A DNA stretch of 64,000 nucleotides from Arthrobacter ulcerisalmonis. GTDB lineage: Bacteria > Actinomycetota > Actinomycetes > Actinomycetales > Micrococcaceae. Position 1 is the first letter of the stretch. Each line of letters begins with the position of its first letter. The notes below the pieces were generated by a model. That model saw nothing but the letters and a program-made list of their open reading frames with translations, was not told the DNA's origin and made no database searches. The position numbers and the translations under genes are program-made. Positions 27,329 to 36,295 of this stretch are shown here, piece by piece. The stretch lies in NCBI RefSeq assembly GCF_900609065.1, contig NZ_UXAU01000026.1, positions 91,566-155,565 of the forward strand, in the 5' to 3' direction.

Positions 27329-29155
27329 TTGGCACACCTCCTTGGCGGCGAGAACCTCACCGTCGCGTACGCAACCCGAACCGTCCTGGACGGCATTACC
27401 CTGGGCCTCGAAGAGGGCGACCGGATCGGGATGGTGGGCCGTAACGGCGACGGCAAGTCCACCCTGATGCGGCTGCTCGCAGGCAGGTCCACCCCCGATT
27501 CCGGCCGGGTGACCAAACGCAGCGAGGTCAACGTGGGGTACCTGGACCAGAGCGACGTCCTCGACGGCGACCTGACCGTTGGCGTTGCCATTGTGGGGGA
27601 CCAGGCCGACTACGAATGGGCGCGCAACCCACAGATCCGTGAGGTCATGGGCGGGCTGGTCTCCGACGTCGATTGGCACGCCAATGTGCACGCCCTCTCT
27701 GGCGGGCAGAAGCGCCGCGTCGCGTTGGCCAAGCTGCTGATCGAGGACCACGACGTCATCATGCTGGATGAGCCCACCAACCACCTCGACGTGGAGGGCG
27801 TGGCCTGGCTGTCCAGGCACCTCAAAACCCGCTGGCGGGCCAATCAGGGTGCCTTCCTGGTGGTCACCCACGACCGCTGGTTCCTCGACGAAGTCTGCAC
27901 CAACACCTGGGAAGTCCACGACGGGATCGTGGACCCCTTCGACGGCGGATATGCCGCCTACGTGCTGGCCCGCGCCGAGCGTGACCGCAACGCTTCCGTG
28001 GTGGAGGGCAAGCGCCAGCAACTGGTCAAGAAGGAACTGGCCTGGCTGCGCCGCGGCGCCCCGGCCCGGACTGCGAAGCCCAAGTTCCGGATCGAAGCAG
28101 CCAACGCCCTGATCGCCGACGTCCCCGAGCCGCGGGACTCGATGGCCTTGAGCAAGATGGCGACCGCCCGGCAGGGCAAGGACGTCCTGGACCTCGAAAA
28201 CGTCTCACTCGACCTGCTCGGTGGCGACGGCGCGAAGTTGTTTGAGGACATCACACTTCGGCTGGCCCCGGGTGAACGGCTGGGCCTGGTAGGCGTCAAC
28301 GGTGCCGGTAAGACCACGCTGCTCAAACTCCTTAACGGCGAAATCCAGCCCACATCCGGCAACGTCAAACGCGGCAAGACAGTGGTCAGCGCCGTCCTCA
28401 CCCAGGAGGTCAAGGAACTCGACGATGTCGCAGACCTTCGCGTGATTGAAGTCATCGAACGCGAGAAGCGCTCGTTCAACGTGGGCGGGAAGGAATTCAC
28501 CGCCGGCCAGATGGTGGAGCAGTTGGGCTTCACCAACCAGAAGCAATGGACCCCCGTGAAGGACCTGTCCGGTGGCGAACGCCGTCGTCTGCAGCTCCTG
28601 CGCCTCCTCGTGGGTGAGCCCAACGTGTTGATGCTCGATGAGCCCACCAACGATCTCGATACGGATACCTTGGCCGCCGTCGAAGACGTCCTGGACGGCT
28701 GGCCGGGCACGCTGGTGGTGGTCAGCCACGACCGTTACCTCCTGGAACGCGTCACCGACCACCAGATGGCGCTGTTGGGCGACGGCAAGCTCCGTGCCCT
28801 GCCGCGCGGAGTGGACCAGTACCTCGAACTCCGGGAGGCGGCCCTGGCCGGCTCCACGGTGGCTGGCGGCGGCAGCCCGGTCACCAGCGCCGGCGGCTCC
28901 AGCGCGGCGGCCGCACCGACAGGGCCCTCCGAGGCTGCCAAGCGCGATGCCCGGAAGGCGAAAAACCGGATCGAACGCCAGCTCGGCAAGCTGGAGCAGC
29001 AGGAAAAGAAGATCCACGACTCGATGGTCAAAGCCACTTCAGAGAACGACTTCGATGCCCTCGGCGAGCTGAACAAAAAGCTGAAAGACCTTGAGGCTGA
29101 TCGGGAAGGCATCGAATTGGAGTGGCTGGCTGCCCTCGAAGTGTTGGGCGAATAG
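27329..29155 (+). CDS. ABC-F family ATPase (Uup/EttA-type, translation-associated)
   Basis: A soluble protein with two ABC domains and no membrane segments; ABC-F proteins act on the ribosome. Domain 1: Walker A GRNGDGKS at 37-44, signature LSGGQ, Walker B MLDEPTNHLD. Domain 2: Walker A GVNGAGKT, LSGGE, MLDEPTNDLD. Both catalytic glutamates are present. The last ~80 residues are Lys/Glu-rich and predict a coiled coil like the Uup C-terminal DNA/RNA-binding tail. TTG 27329 is chosen since AGAAAG lies 9 nt upstream and family proteins begin with this sequence. It follows ispE by 34 nt and is probably co-transcribed. Confidence 0.9.
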   Translation: MAHLLGGENLTVAYATRTVLDGITLGLEEGDRIGMVGRNGDGKSTLMRLLAGRSTPDSGRVTKRSEVNVGYLDQSDVLDGDLTVGVAIVGDQADYEWARNPQIREVMGGLVSDVDWHANVHALSGGQKRRVALAKLLIEDHDVIMLDEPTNHLDVEGVAWLSRHLKTRWRANQGAFLVVTHDRWFLDEVCTNTWEVHDGIVDPFDGGYAAYVLARAERDRNASVVEGKRQQLVKKELAWLRRGAPARTAKPKFRIEAANALIADVPEPRDSMALSKMATARQGKDVLDLENVSLDLLGGDGAKLFEDITLRLAPGERLGLVGVNGAGKTTLLKLLNGEIQPTSGNVKRGKTVVSAVLTQEVKELDDVADLRVIEVIEREKRSFNVGGKEFTAGQMVEQLGFTNQKQWTPVKDLSGGERRRLQLLRLLVGEPNVLMLDEPTNDLDTDTLAAVEDVLDGWPGTLVVVSHDRYLLERVTDHQMALLGDGKLRALPRGVDQYLELREAALAGSTVAGGGSPVTSAGGSSAAAAPTGPSEAAKRDARKAKNRIERQLGKLEQQEKKIHDSMVKATSENDFDALGELNKKLKDLEADREGIELEWLAALEVLGE

Positions 29156-29293
29156 GGTTTTGCTCACATTGATCCCTGCCACGCCGTTTATTTTTCGGTC
29201 ATAGGGCTGGTGCCGGCGCCGCCGTGTCGCGCACAGCACCGAACCCGTGGCAAAATAGGGACTTGTGCCCGGGACTTGCGCCCTGAAGCACTG

Positions 29294-29365
29294 TCCGCTC
29301 TGGTGTAATGGCAGCACCCCGGCCTTTGGAGCCGTGGAGTATAGGTTCGAGTCCTATGGGCGGAA
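29294..29365 (+). tRNA. tRNA-Gln (anticodon TTG)
   Basis: Acceptor arms TCCGCTC (29294-29300) and GGGCGGA (29358-29364) pair with one G-T; the discriminator is A and CCA is not encoded. The anticodon loop CTTTGGA places TTG at 29326-29328. The T arm is ATAGG-TTCGAGT-CCTAT. The top pair of the anticodon stem is a C-T mismatch. Position just upstream of glmU matches the actinobacterial arrangement. Confidence 0.93.
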
Positions 29366-29462
29366 CTGCTGTGCAAAGCGTTCAGTACGATTGGTCCCGG
29401 TGCCGAACCGCAACGCCGGTTCGCCCCGTCAGTGCCAGTAGACAAACGAGGAGAGCCCGTAC

Positions 29463-30929
29463 GTGACTTCTGAGAATGCAGGTCCCGCCGCCGTCATCGT
29501 TCTGGCAGCAGGTGCCGGCACCCGGATGAAATCCCGTACTCCGAAGATCCTGCATGAGATCGGCGGCCTGTCCATGGTGGGCCACGCTTTACGGGCTGCG
29601 CGTGGCATCAACCCGCGCCGGCTTGCCGCAGTGGTCCGGCACGAACGCGACCTGGTGGCTGGCCATGTGGCACTGCTCGACCCCACGGCCGTGATTGTGG
29701 ACCAGGACGACGTCCCCGGCACCGGCCGCGCCGTGGAAGTTGCACTGCACGCCCTGGACGCCCAGCAGGAACTGCAGGGCACCGTAGTGGTCACCTACGG
29801 CGATGTCCCGCTCCTGACGGAGACGCTCCTGACGGAGCTGGTCAGCACGCATGAGCAGGACGGCAACGCTGTCACCGTCTTGACCGCCCTGCTTGCGGAT
29901 GCCACCGGGTATGGCCGGATCCTGCGGGCTGAGGACGGCACCGTCACCGGGATCCGGGAGCACAAGGATGCGTCCGACGCCCAACGGCTGATCCAGGAGG
30001 TCAACTCCGGGATCTACGCCTTCGACGCCGCAGTCCTGCGCACCGCCCTCGGGAAGGTCACCACTGAGAACGCCCAGGGCGAAAAGTACCTCACCGACGT
30101 CCTGGGCCTGGCCCGCGAAGCCGGTGGCCGGGTAGCCGCGGTGGTCACCTCCGACCGCTGGCAGGTCGAAGGCGCCAACGATCGTGTCCAGCTCTCCGCG
30201 CTGGGTGCCGAAATGAACCGCCGCACGGTGGAGGCGTGGATGCGGGCTGGAGTTTCAGTGGTGGATCCCGCCAGTACTTGGATCGACTCCACGGTCAGCC
30301 TCGAACCGGACGTCCGGCTGTTGCCCAACACGCAACTGCACGGCGCCACCACCGTGGCGCGCGACGCCGTCGTCGGCCCCGACACCACCCTGACGGACGT
30401 CACGGTCGGTGAGGCCGCAACGGTGACGCGCACCCACGGCTCCGGTGCCGTGATTGGTGCCGGCGCCGCCGTCGGCCCCTTCACCTACCTGCGCCCCGGC
30501 ACCGTCCTCGGCGACACCGGCAAGATCGGCGCCTTCTACGAGACCAAGAACGTGCGCATTGGCCGCGGCTCCAAACTTTCGCACCTGGGTTACGCCGGGG
30601 ACGCGGAAATCGGCGAGGACACCAACATCGGTTGCGGCAACATCACCGCCAATTACGACGGCGAGCAGAAGCACCGCACGGTCATCGGCTCGGGTGTTCG
30701 GACAGGTTCCAACACGGTCTTCGTCGCCCCGGTCACCGTGGGCGACGGCGCCTACAGCGGTGCAGGAGCGATCATCCGCAAAGATGTCCCCGCCGGCGCA
30801 CTGGTCATCAGTGTCGCTGAACAGCGCAATGCTGAGGGCTGGGTGGGACGCAACCGGCCGGGCACGCTGTCCGCCGAACTGGCAGCAGTGCCCTCCAATA
30901 CCCTGGCATCGACGGAAGAGGTCAAGTAA
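29463..30929 (+). CDS. glmU: Bifunctional UDP-GlcNAc pyrophosphorylase / GlcN-1-P acetyltransferase
   Basis: Makes UDP-GlcNAc for peptidoglycan: acetylates glucosamine-1-phosphate, then transfers UMP. The N-terminal nucleotidyltransferase has the loop LAAGAGTRMKS at 14-24; the C-terminal left-handed beta helix (from about 265) contains the acetyltransferase region with YETKN and NYDGE motifs. The length (488 aa) includes the longer actinobacterial C-terminal tail. GTG start with GAGGAGAG upstream. Only 2 nt separate it from prs. Confidence 0.97.
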   Translation: MTSENAGPAAVIVLAAGAGTRMKSRTPKILHEIGGLSMVGHALRAARGINPRRLAAVVRHERDLVAGHVALLDPTAVIVDQDDVPGTGRAVEVALHALDAQQELQGTVVVTYGDVPLLTETLLTELVSTHEQDGNAVTVLTALLADATGYGRILRAEDGTVTGIREHKDASDAQRLIQEVNSGIYAFDAAVLRTALGKVTTENAQGEKYLTDVLGLAREAGGRVAAVVTSDRWQVEGANDRVQLSALGAEMNRRTVEAWMRAGVSVVDPASTWIDSTVSLEPDVRLLPNTQLHGATTVARDAVVGPDTTLTDVTVGEAATVTRTHGSGAVIGAGAAVGPFTYLRPGTVLGDTGKIGAFYETKNVRIGRGSKLSHLGYAGDAEIGEDTNIGCGNITANYDGEQKHRTVIGSGVRTGSNTVFVAPVTVGDGAYSGAGAIIRKDVPAGALVISVAEQRNAEGWVGRNRPGTLSAELAAVPSNTLASTEEVK

Positions 30930-30931
30930 CC

Positions 30932-31912
30932 ATGAGCGAAATTACGGCGCACGGCGAGAAGAAGCTGGTTCTTGCTGCGGGGCGGGCACATCCCGAACTG
31001 GCCCAGGAGATCGCCAGGGAGCTGGGCACCGACCTGCTCCCAGTGGACGCTTACGACTTCGCCAACGGTGAGATCTACGTCCGCGCCGGCGAAAGCGTCC
31101 GTGGTACCGATGCTTTCGTGATCCAGGCCCATCCCGCACCGCTGAACAACCACCTGATGGAACAGCTGATCATGATCGACTCGCTCAAGCGCGCGTCGGC
31201 CAAGCGGATCACCGTAGTTTCCCCGTTCTACCCGTACGCCCGCCAAGACAAGAAGGGCCGCGGCCGCGAGCCCATCTCCGCGCGCCTGGTCGCCGATCTG
31301 TACAAGACCGCCGGCGCCGACCGGATCATGAGCGTTGACCTGCACACGTCGCAGATCCAGGGCTTCTTTGACGGTCCCGTGGACCACCTGATGGCCATCC
31401 CGCTGCTGGCGGACTACATTCGGACGCGCGTGGACGCTGAGACCGTCACGGTGGTCTCCCCTGATACCGGCCGCGTCCGGGTCGCAGAACAGTGGGCCGA
31501 GCGGCTGGGCGGCGCCCCGTTGGCGTTCGTGCACAAGAGCCGTGACCTGACGGTGCCCAACCAGGCAGTGTCCAAAACTGTGGTGGGGCAGATCGAAGGC
31601 CGCACCTGCGTCTTGATCGATGACATGATCGACACCGGTGGAACCATTTCCGGCGCCGTCCAGGTCCTGAAGAACGCGGGCGCGAAGGATGTCATTATCG
31701 CCGCCACGCACGCTGTGTTCTCGAACCCGGCGGCCCAGCGACTTTCCGAATCCGGTGCCCGCGAAGTTGTGGTCACCAACACGTTGCCCCTGCAGCCGTC
31801 CCAGCACTTCCCGCAGCTGACGGTGCTGTCCATCGCGCCGCTGATTGCCCGCGCCATTCGTGAAGTGTTCGACGACGGCTCCGTCACCAGCCTCTTCGAC
31901 GGCAACGCCTAG
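30932..31912 (+). CDS. prs: Ribose-phosphate pyrophosphokinase
   Basis: Makes PRPP from ribose-5-phosphate and ATP for nucleotide, His and Trp synthesis. Family motifs: SVDLHTSQIQGFF (signature region) and the PRPP-binding loop VLIDDMIDTGGT. Class I enzyme of normal length (326 aa). Directly coupled to glmU (TAA-CC-ATG), the usual actinobacterial pair. Confidence 0.97.
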   Translation: MSEITAHGEKKLVLAAGRAHPELAQEIARELGTDLLPVDAYDFANGEIYVRAGESVRGTDAFVIQAHPAPLNNHLMEQLIMIDSLKRASAKRITVVSPFYPYARQDKKGRGREPISARLVADLYKTAGADRIMSVDLHTSQIQGFFDGPVDHLMAIPLLADYIRTRVDAETVTVVSPDTGRVRVAEQWAERLGGAPLAFVHKSRDLTVPNQAVSKTVVGQIEGRTCVLIDDMIDTGGTISGAVQVLKNAGAKDVIIAATHAVFSNPAAQRLSESGAREVVVTNTLPLQPSQHFPQLTVLSIAPLIARAIREVFDDGSVTSLFDGNA

Positions 31913-31930
31913 CAGCCCCGCTCCTGTGCC

Positions 31931-31956
31931 GGCGGCCGTTGTCAAGAACGGCCGCC
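31931..31956 (+). terminator. Hairpin terminator after prs
   Basis: GGCGGCCGTT (31931-31940) and AACGGCCGCC (31947-31956) form a perfect 10-bp stem with a GTCAAG loop, 18 nt after the prs stop. No T tract follows. Confidence 0.75.
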
Positions 31957-32141
31957 AGCACTGGTAAGATATATCCCGATACCTTGGCGAGGGAGAACAA
32001 CCGGGCAACCGGTCAGTAGTCTCCGTTATCGACTGGGTCTGAACTTCCTTTCTCCGGCAGGCCACCTGGCAGCCCGGCGTTGAAGGTCGCACCAGGCCTC
32101 CGCCCTTGCTGAACACCCGTTGAGAACTCAAGGAGATATCC
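31957..32141 (+). promoter_or_regulatory. rplY promoter and long leader
   Basis: TAAGAT at 31965-31970 is a likely -10 and would give a leader of about 165 nt before rplY. The only -35-like hexamer, TTGTCA at 31939-31944, is 20 nt away and inside the terminator hairpin, so the promoter is uncertain. The long leader could hold autogenous control by L25, but I see no recognisable 5S rRNA mimic. Confidence 0.35.
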
Positions 32142-32729
32142 ATGTCTGAGCAGAAGCTTGCCGCAGAACTGCGCACCGAATTCGGCAAGGGCTACGCCCG
32201 CCGTGCCCGCATGAACAACCTCATCCCCGCCGTGATCTACGGCCACGGCGCTGAGCCCATCCACATCACCCTGCCGGCCAAGGCCACCACCCTGGCCGTA
32301 CGCACGGCCAACGCCCTGCTGTCCCTGGACATCAACGGTGAAGAGCACCTGGCCCTGGTCAAGGACGTGCAGCGCGACCCGATCAAGCAGATCATCGAGC
32401 ACATCGACCTGCTGACTGTCCGCAAGGGCGAGAAGGTCACCGTTGAGGTTGCCATCCACGTTGAAGGCGAGCCGGCTCCGGGCAACGTCCAGAACCTCGA
32501 ACTGACCACCGTGTCCGTTGAGGCCGAGGCTACCCACCTGCCCACCTCGATCGTGGTCAACATCGAAGGCCGCGCTGCAGGCGAGCACATCCACGCTTCC
32601 GACCTGGTGCTGGCCAAGGGCTCCGAGCTGCTCACCGATCCCGAGGCGCTCGTGGTGAACATCTCCGAGGCAATCGAAATCGCCGACGAGGACGAGGACG
32701 ACGCCGCCGCTCCCGCCGCCGCCGAGTAA
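32142..32729 (+). CDS. rplY: 50S ribosomal protein L25/general stress protein Ctc
   Basis: L25 binds 5S rRNA in the large subunit. This is the long CTC/TL5 form: an N-terminal 5S-binding domain (about 1-90, with VIYGHG) and a second beta-rich domain (about 95-175), ending in an acidic Asp/Glu and Ala-rich tail. The length (195 aa) is normal for the long form. CAAGGAGATATCC precedes the ATG. Order prs-rplY-pth as in Mycobacterium. Confidence 0.96.
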   Translation: MSEQKLAAELRTEFGKGYARRARMNNLIPAVIYGHGAEPIHITLPAKATTLAVRTANALLSLDINGEEHLALVKDVQRDPIKQIIEHIDLLTVRKGEKVTVEVAIHVEGEPAPGNVQNLELTTVSVEAEATHLPTSIVVNIEGRAAGEHIHASDLVLAKGSELLTDPEALVVNISEAIEIADEDEDDAAAPAAAE

Positions 32730-32746
32730 TCACAGGATTGATCTTG

Positions 32747-32790
32747 CCAGTGGCTGGATTCCCCTCCGGGAGTCCAGCCACTGGTGTTTC
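32747..32790 (+). terminator. Terminator after rplY
   Basis: CCAGTGGCTGGA (32747-32758) pairs perfectly with TCCAGCCACTGG (32773-32784). The intervening bases extend the stem (TTCCC with GGGAG) around a short loop, and TGTTTC follows. This is the most classical terminator in the window. Confidence 0.85.
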
Positions 32791-32850
32791 CAGCTGGTGC
32801 GCCGACCGTGGCAGCGCTGGCACACACGCCGCCCACCTGAGGATGAACCC

Positions 32851-33444
32851 ATGACTGATACCTGGCTGATCGTCGGCCTTGGCAACCCCGGCGCCCAGTA
32901 TCAAGGAAACCGCCACAACATCGGCCAGATGGTCTTGGACGAACTTGCGGCCCGTATCGGTTCTGGGTTTAAAAGCCACAAGGCACGGGCGCAGGTCCTG
33001 GAGGGCCGGCTGGGCATCGGTGGACCGCGGGTAGTGCTCGCCAAGCCACTCTGCTACATGAACGTCTCCGGTGGTCCCGTGGCTGCCTTGGCGAACTTTT
33101 ATGGCATTGATCCCGCCCACGTGGTGGCGGTCCACGATGAAATCGATATCCCGTTCAATACCGTCAAGCTCAAAATCGGTGGCGGTGAAGGCGGACACAA
33201 CGGCCTTCGGGACATCTCCAAGGCGCTGGCCACCAAGGACTACTTGCGGGTGCGAGTGGGCGTGGGCCGGCCACCTGGCCGGATGGATACCGCTGATTTC
33301 GTGCTCCGGGATTTTGGCACCACCGAGCGCAAGGAGCTGTCCTTCCTGATCGACGAGGCCGCAGACGCCGTGGACCTACTCCTCCGGCAAGGCCTCACTG
33401 ACGCGCAGCAAAAGTTCCACCCGGCCAAGCCCGGGACCGAGTAA
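32851..33444 (+). CDS. pth: Peptidyl-tRNA hydrolase
   Basis: Cleaves peptidyl-tRNA released from stalled ribosomes. Asn12 and catalytic His22 are in the motif VGLGNPGxxYxxNRHNIG; the GEGGHNGLRDI stretch carries the second conserved Asn region. 197 aa, normal. ATG 32851 is chosen because GAGGA lies 7 nt upstream and family proteins start here; an in-frame extension to 32797 is unlikely. Confidence 0.96.
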   Translation: MTDTWLIVGLGNPGAQYQGNRHNIGQMVLDELAARIGSGFKSHKARAQVLEGRLGIGGPRVVLAKPLCYMNVSGGPVAALANFYGIDPAHVVAVHDEIDIPFNTVKLKIGGGEGGHNGLRDISKALATKDYLRVRVGVGRPPGRMDTADFVLRDFGTTERKELSFLIDEAADAVDLLLRQGLTDAQQKFHPAKPGTE

Positions 33445-33559
33445 CAGTCCAACTTTGTCCCCTCCACCTGCCCCGATGTTCGCGGATGGGGGTATTCTTC
33501 ATGTGTGCGGGGGGCAAAGGAGCTGTACCCCGCCACTGCTTGGATGTAGGGGATAGTGC

Positions 33560-36295
33560 ATGTCAATCGAGCCACTTGATTGGGGCCGTGGGTCACAGTC
33601 GGCTGCGGTGGCTCAACCACGCCAAACCGGTCCACTTCCCAGCGCACCAGCGTGGTCGGCCTCGGCTCGCAGCGGTACCCTCGAGGCTGCGGTCGCTGCC
33701 CTGACCCGTGCCAACTCCTTGGGCGTGGTGATCACCGGCGGACGGGGGGTGGGCAAATCCTCCCTGGCCAGGGCCGCCGTGACGGAGTTGGGACCGGAAA
33801 CCTATTCTTTGCAGCTCCGCAGCAGCCCGCTGGGTCCTGAAACTCCGTACGGCTGCCTTTCATTCTTGTTGGCCAGGCTGCCGCAGGCGTACCTAGGCTC
33901 GCCCACCGCTGTGCTGCGGGGGATCACTGCACTGATCCGCAGCGATGCTGCCGGCAGGCCCTGCGTCATCACCCTCGACGCCACAGCTCGGATCGATGAC
34001 CTGAGTGCCGGCGTCTTGCTCAATGTCCTACTGACCGGCACCGCCAAGGTGGTGGCTGTGTCCTCCTGCACCAGCGATCTTCCGGTGGATTTCCACTGGT
34101 TGTTGACAGAGCGCAAGCTCACCGAGGTGCGGCTGGAAAACTTGAATGAAGCCCAGACTCGGCAAGTTCTTTTGTCCCTCCTGGGGCACCGGGTTTCGGC
34201 GCCCTTGGTGAATACCTACCATCGGCTGGTGGGCGGTAACCCGCTGTTGCTCAAGGCCCTGGTCGCCGAGCAGCAGCACGTGGGAAACCTGGTGCTCTCG
34301 GACGCTGTGTGGACACTGCGGGACAAAGTGGTCTTGGCCGGCGCCGCCAGCCTCGATGACATCGTCAGGTCGCGATGGGCGCGTGAAACGGCCCAGGCGA
34401 AAGATGTCATCGAATTACTGGCCTGCGCCCGCCGGATCGAGCTGCACCGGCTGACCGCCCTGTACGGAACGGAAACCATTGCAGACATGGAGGATGACGG
34501 CCTCCTGGAAGTGGAAGGCTCCGACCGCCGCTGGGTGAGCCTGCGGGAACGGTACATCGGTGAGGTGGTCCGCACCTGGCTCAGCATTTCCCGCCGTCGG
34601 GAGCTACGCACTGTCCTGCTGGCGGGCCACGAGCCGGACCCCACTGCGATGAGCGCACCGGAGCTGCTCGACTTCGCCGCCTGGACCAACGAATGCGAGA
34701 CGGACCTTGGTCCTGCACTGGCGTTGGCCGCAGCTGGTGCAGCGGTCCAACTGTTCGACCCGCGCGCCGCCCTAGCCTATGCTGACATGCTGCCCCGGAC
34801 CGATTCGCGCTGGATTCCCGCACAGCGATGGAAAGCCGATGCCTATTTGCAGCTGGACCTTCCTCTACAAGCCCTGGCCGCACTCGAAGCCATCACCGAA
34901 CGCGAACTGGCGAGTCTGGAAGAAGAGGAATATTCCCGGGTCATCGCCGCCCGCGCTGCGGTGATGCTGTGGATCCCGGAAAAAATCCAGGCCGTACCTG
35001 CAATCCTGGCCACCGCCAAGAAGCGCTTGGCTGCAGCCAGCCAGGGCGCAACCTGGCCACAATCCGATGCTGTTGCCGCAAACCGCCTTGCGCTGGTGGA
35101 TTTCGAATACCACGCGTTCGTAGGCGACTACACTGCCATCATCCCGGACCTTGAAAAAGCTGCCGACCCTGCCCTGAATCCGGATACTGTCTTCCGGTTA
35201 CGCGCAGCCATCATCCTCATGACAGCGCTAGCCTTCACCGGCAGGGAGATGGACGCGCTCCACCTCATGCGGCGGCTTGGCAGCCAACTCAACGACTCGT
35301 CGGAAAGCGTCGGGCTCCGCGAGCGCTTCACCAAGGACGCTTTCTTGCTGCTCCTGATGGCCGGGCAGTGGCGTTGGTGCATCGACATCCTTGGCACCGC
35401 AGCCGTGGGCGATTCCACGCGTAAATCGGAACTGGATGCTGCCCACGAACTGGCCATCGGGACCGCCTATGCTTTTTCTGGGCGCGGGACGGAGGCGCTC
35501 GAGCCACTGATCTCGGCCGTTGCCCAGTTGGAGATCCACTCGCTGCAGGGCGCCCTCCGGGGGGCCTACGCGGCAACGTCGCTGGCCTACGCCCAGACGG
35601 GCAACGCGTCGTTGGCCAAGAAGTACCTGGCTAAGTATCAGTCATCACGGGGCAGGGCGAGCTTCGCGCTGGAATCCGTCATCACGTTTTGTGCCCATAC
35701 GGCGGGGCGGTGGCTCGGGGACGCGGACGCCGCCGTCGTCCTGAAAGAGACGGCGCGGCAGCACTTCGGTGCCGGACGCTACACCTTGGCCGGGCTCTTC
35801 CAGCTGGCCGGCACCGTCAACGGCTCCGACGCCGACTACAAATTTCTGGAGGAAATTGCCGGCTACCGGCAGGGTCCGCTGGCAGAGGTTTCCCGACTCA
35901 TTGCCGTGGGCACCCGCACCGGGGACGCCGGAATCCTTCTTGCTGGCGGCGATATCGCTGCCAGTTTGGAACTGGAAGCACTCGAGGCCAGGTGCATGGC
36001 CTTGGCCGTGGACTTCGCCCGCCAATCGGGGGACGCCGCCACAGCCCGCAACGCACAGGCCAGGCTCGATATCTTGGCCACCACCGTGGCTTCGCTGCCG
36101 ATTATTCCCACGAGTGGCAGCCCGCTCCTGACCAATCGGGAGCGCCAGATTGCCCGGCTTGCCGGCCGTGGCGCATCCAACCGCGATATTGCCCTGGAAA
36201 TGGGCGTGTCAGTCCGAACCGTCGAAGGCCACCTTTATCAGGTCTTCACTAAACTCGGCGTAACTTCCAGAGGTGATCTGACTGGACTTGTCTGA
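33560..36295 (+). CDS. LAL-type LuxR transcriptional regulator 1 (STAND ATPase + HTH)
   Basis: A 911-aa protein with an N-terminal P-loop domain, a long helical middle (TPR-like, about 380-830) and a C-terminal LuxR helix-turn-helix (856-911, NRERQIARLAGRG to VRTVEGHLYQVFTKLGV). Walker A GGRGVGKSS is intact (60-68), but the Walker B region reads CVITLDATARID (135-146), with Ala in place of the second acidic residue seen in its partner, so hydrolysis may be weak. AGGGGAT lies 5 nt before the ATG. The effector is unknown. It overlaps the next gene, a paralogue of the same architecture. Large size and position behind pth suggest a global rather than local role (inference). Confidence 0.85.
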   Translation: MSIEPLDWGRGSQSAAVAQPRQTGPLPSAPAWSASARSGTLEAAVAALTRANSLGVVITGGRGVGKSSLARAAVTELGPETYSLQLRSSPLGPETPYGCLSFLLARLPQAYLGSPTAVLRGITALIRSDAAGRPCVITLDATARIDDLSAGVLLNVLLTGTAKVVAVSSCTSDLPVDFHWLLTERKLTEVRLENLNEAQTRQVLLSLLGHRVSAPLVNTYHRLVGGNPLLLKALVAEQQHVGNLVLSDAVWTLRDKVVLAGAASLDDIVRSRWARETAQAKDVIELLACARRIELHRLTALYGTETIADMEDDGLLEVEGSDRRWVSLRERYIGEVVRTWLSISRRRELRTVLLAGHEPDPTAMSAPELLDFAAWTNECETDLGPALALAAAGAAVQLFDPRAALAYADMLPRTDSRWIPAQRWKADAYLQLDLPLQALAALEAITERELASLEEEEYSRVIAARAAVMLWIPEKIQAVPAILATAKKRLAAASQGATWPQSDAVAANRLALVDFEYHAFVGDYTAIIPDLEKAADPALNPDTVFRLRAAIILMTALAFTGREMDALHLMRRLGSQLNDSSESVGLRERFTKDAFLLLLMAGQWRWCIDILGTAAVGDSTRKSELDAAHELAIGTAYAFSGRGTEALEPLISAVAQLEIHSLQGALRGAYAATSLAYAQTGNASLAKKYLAKYQSSRGRASFALESVITFCAHTAGRWLGDADAAVVLKETARQHFGAGRYTLAGLFQLAGTVNGSDADYKFLEEIAGYRQGPLAEVSRLIAVGTRTGDAGILLAGGDIAASLELEALEARCMALAVDFARQSGDAATARNAQARLDILATTVASLPIIPTSGSPLLTNRERQIARLAGRGASNRDIALEMGVSVRTVEGHLYQVFTKLGVTSRGDLTGLV

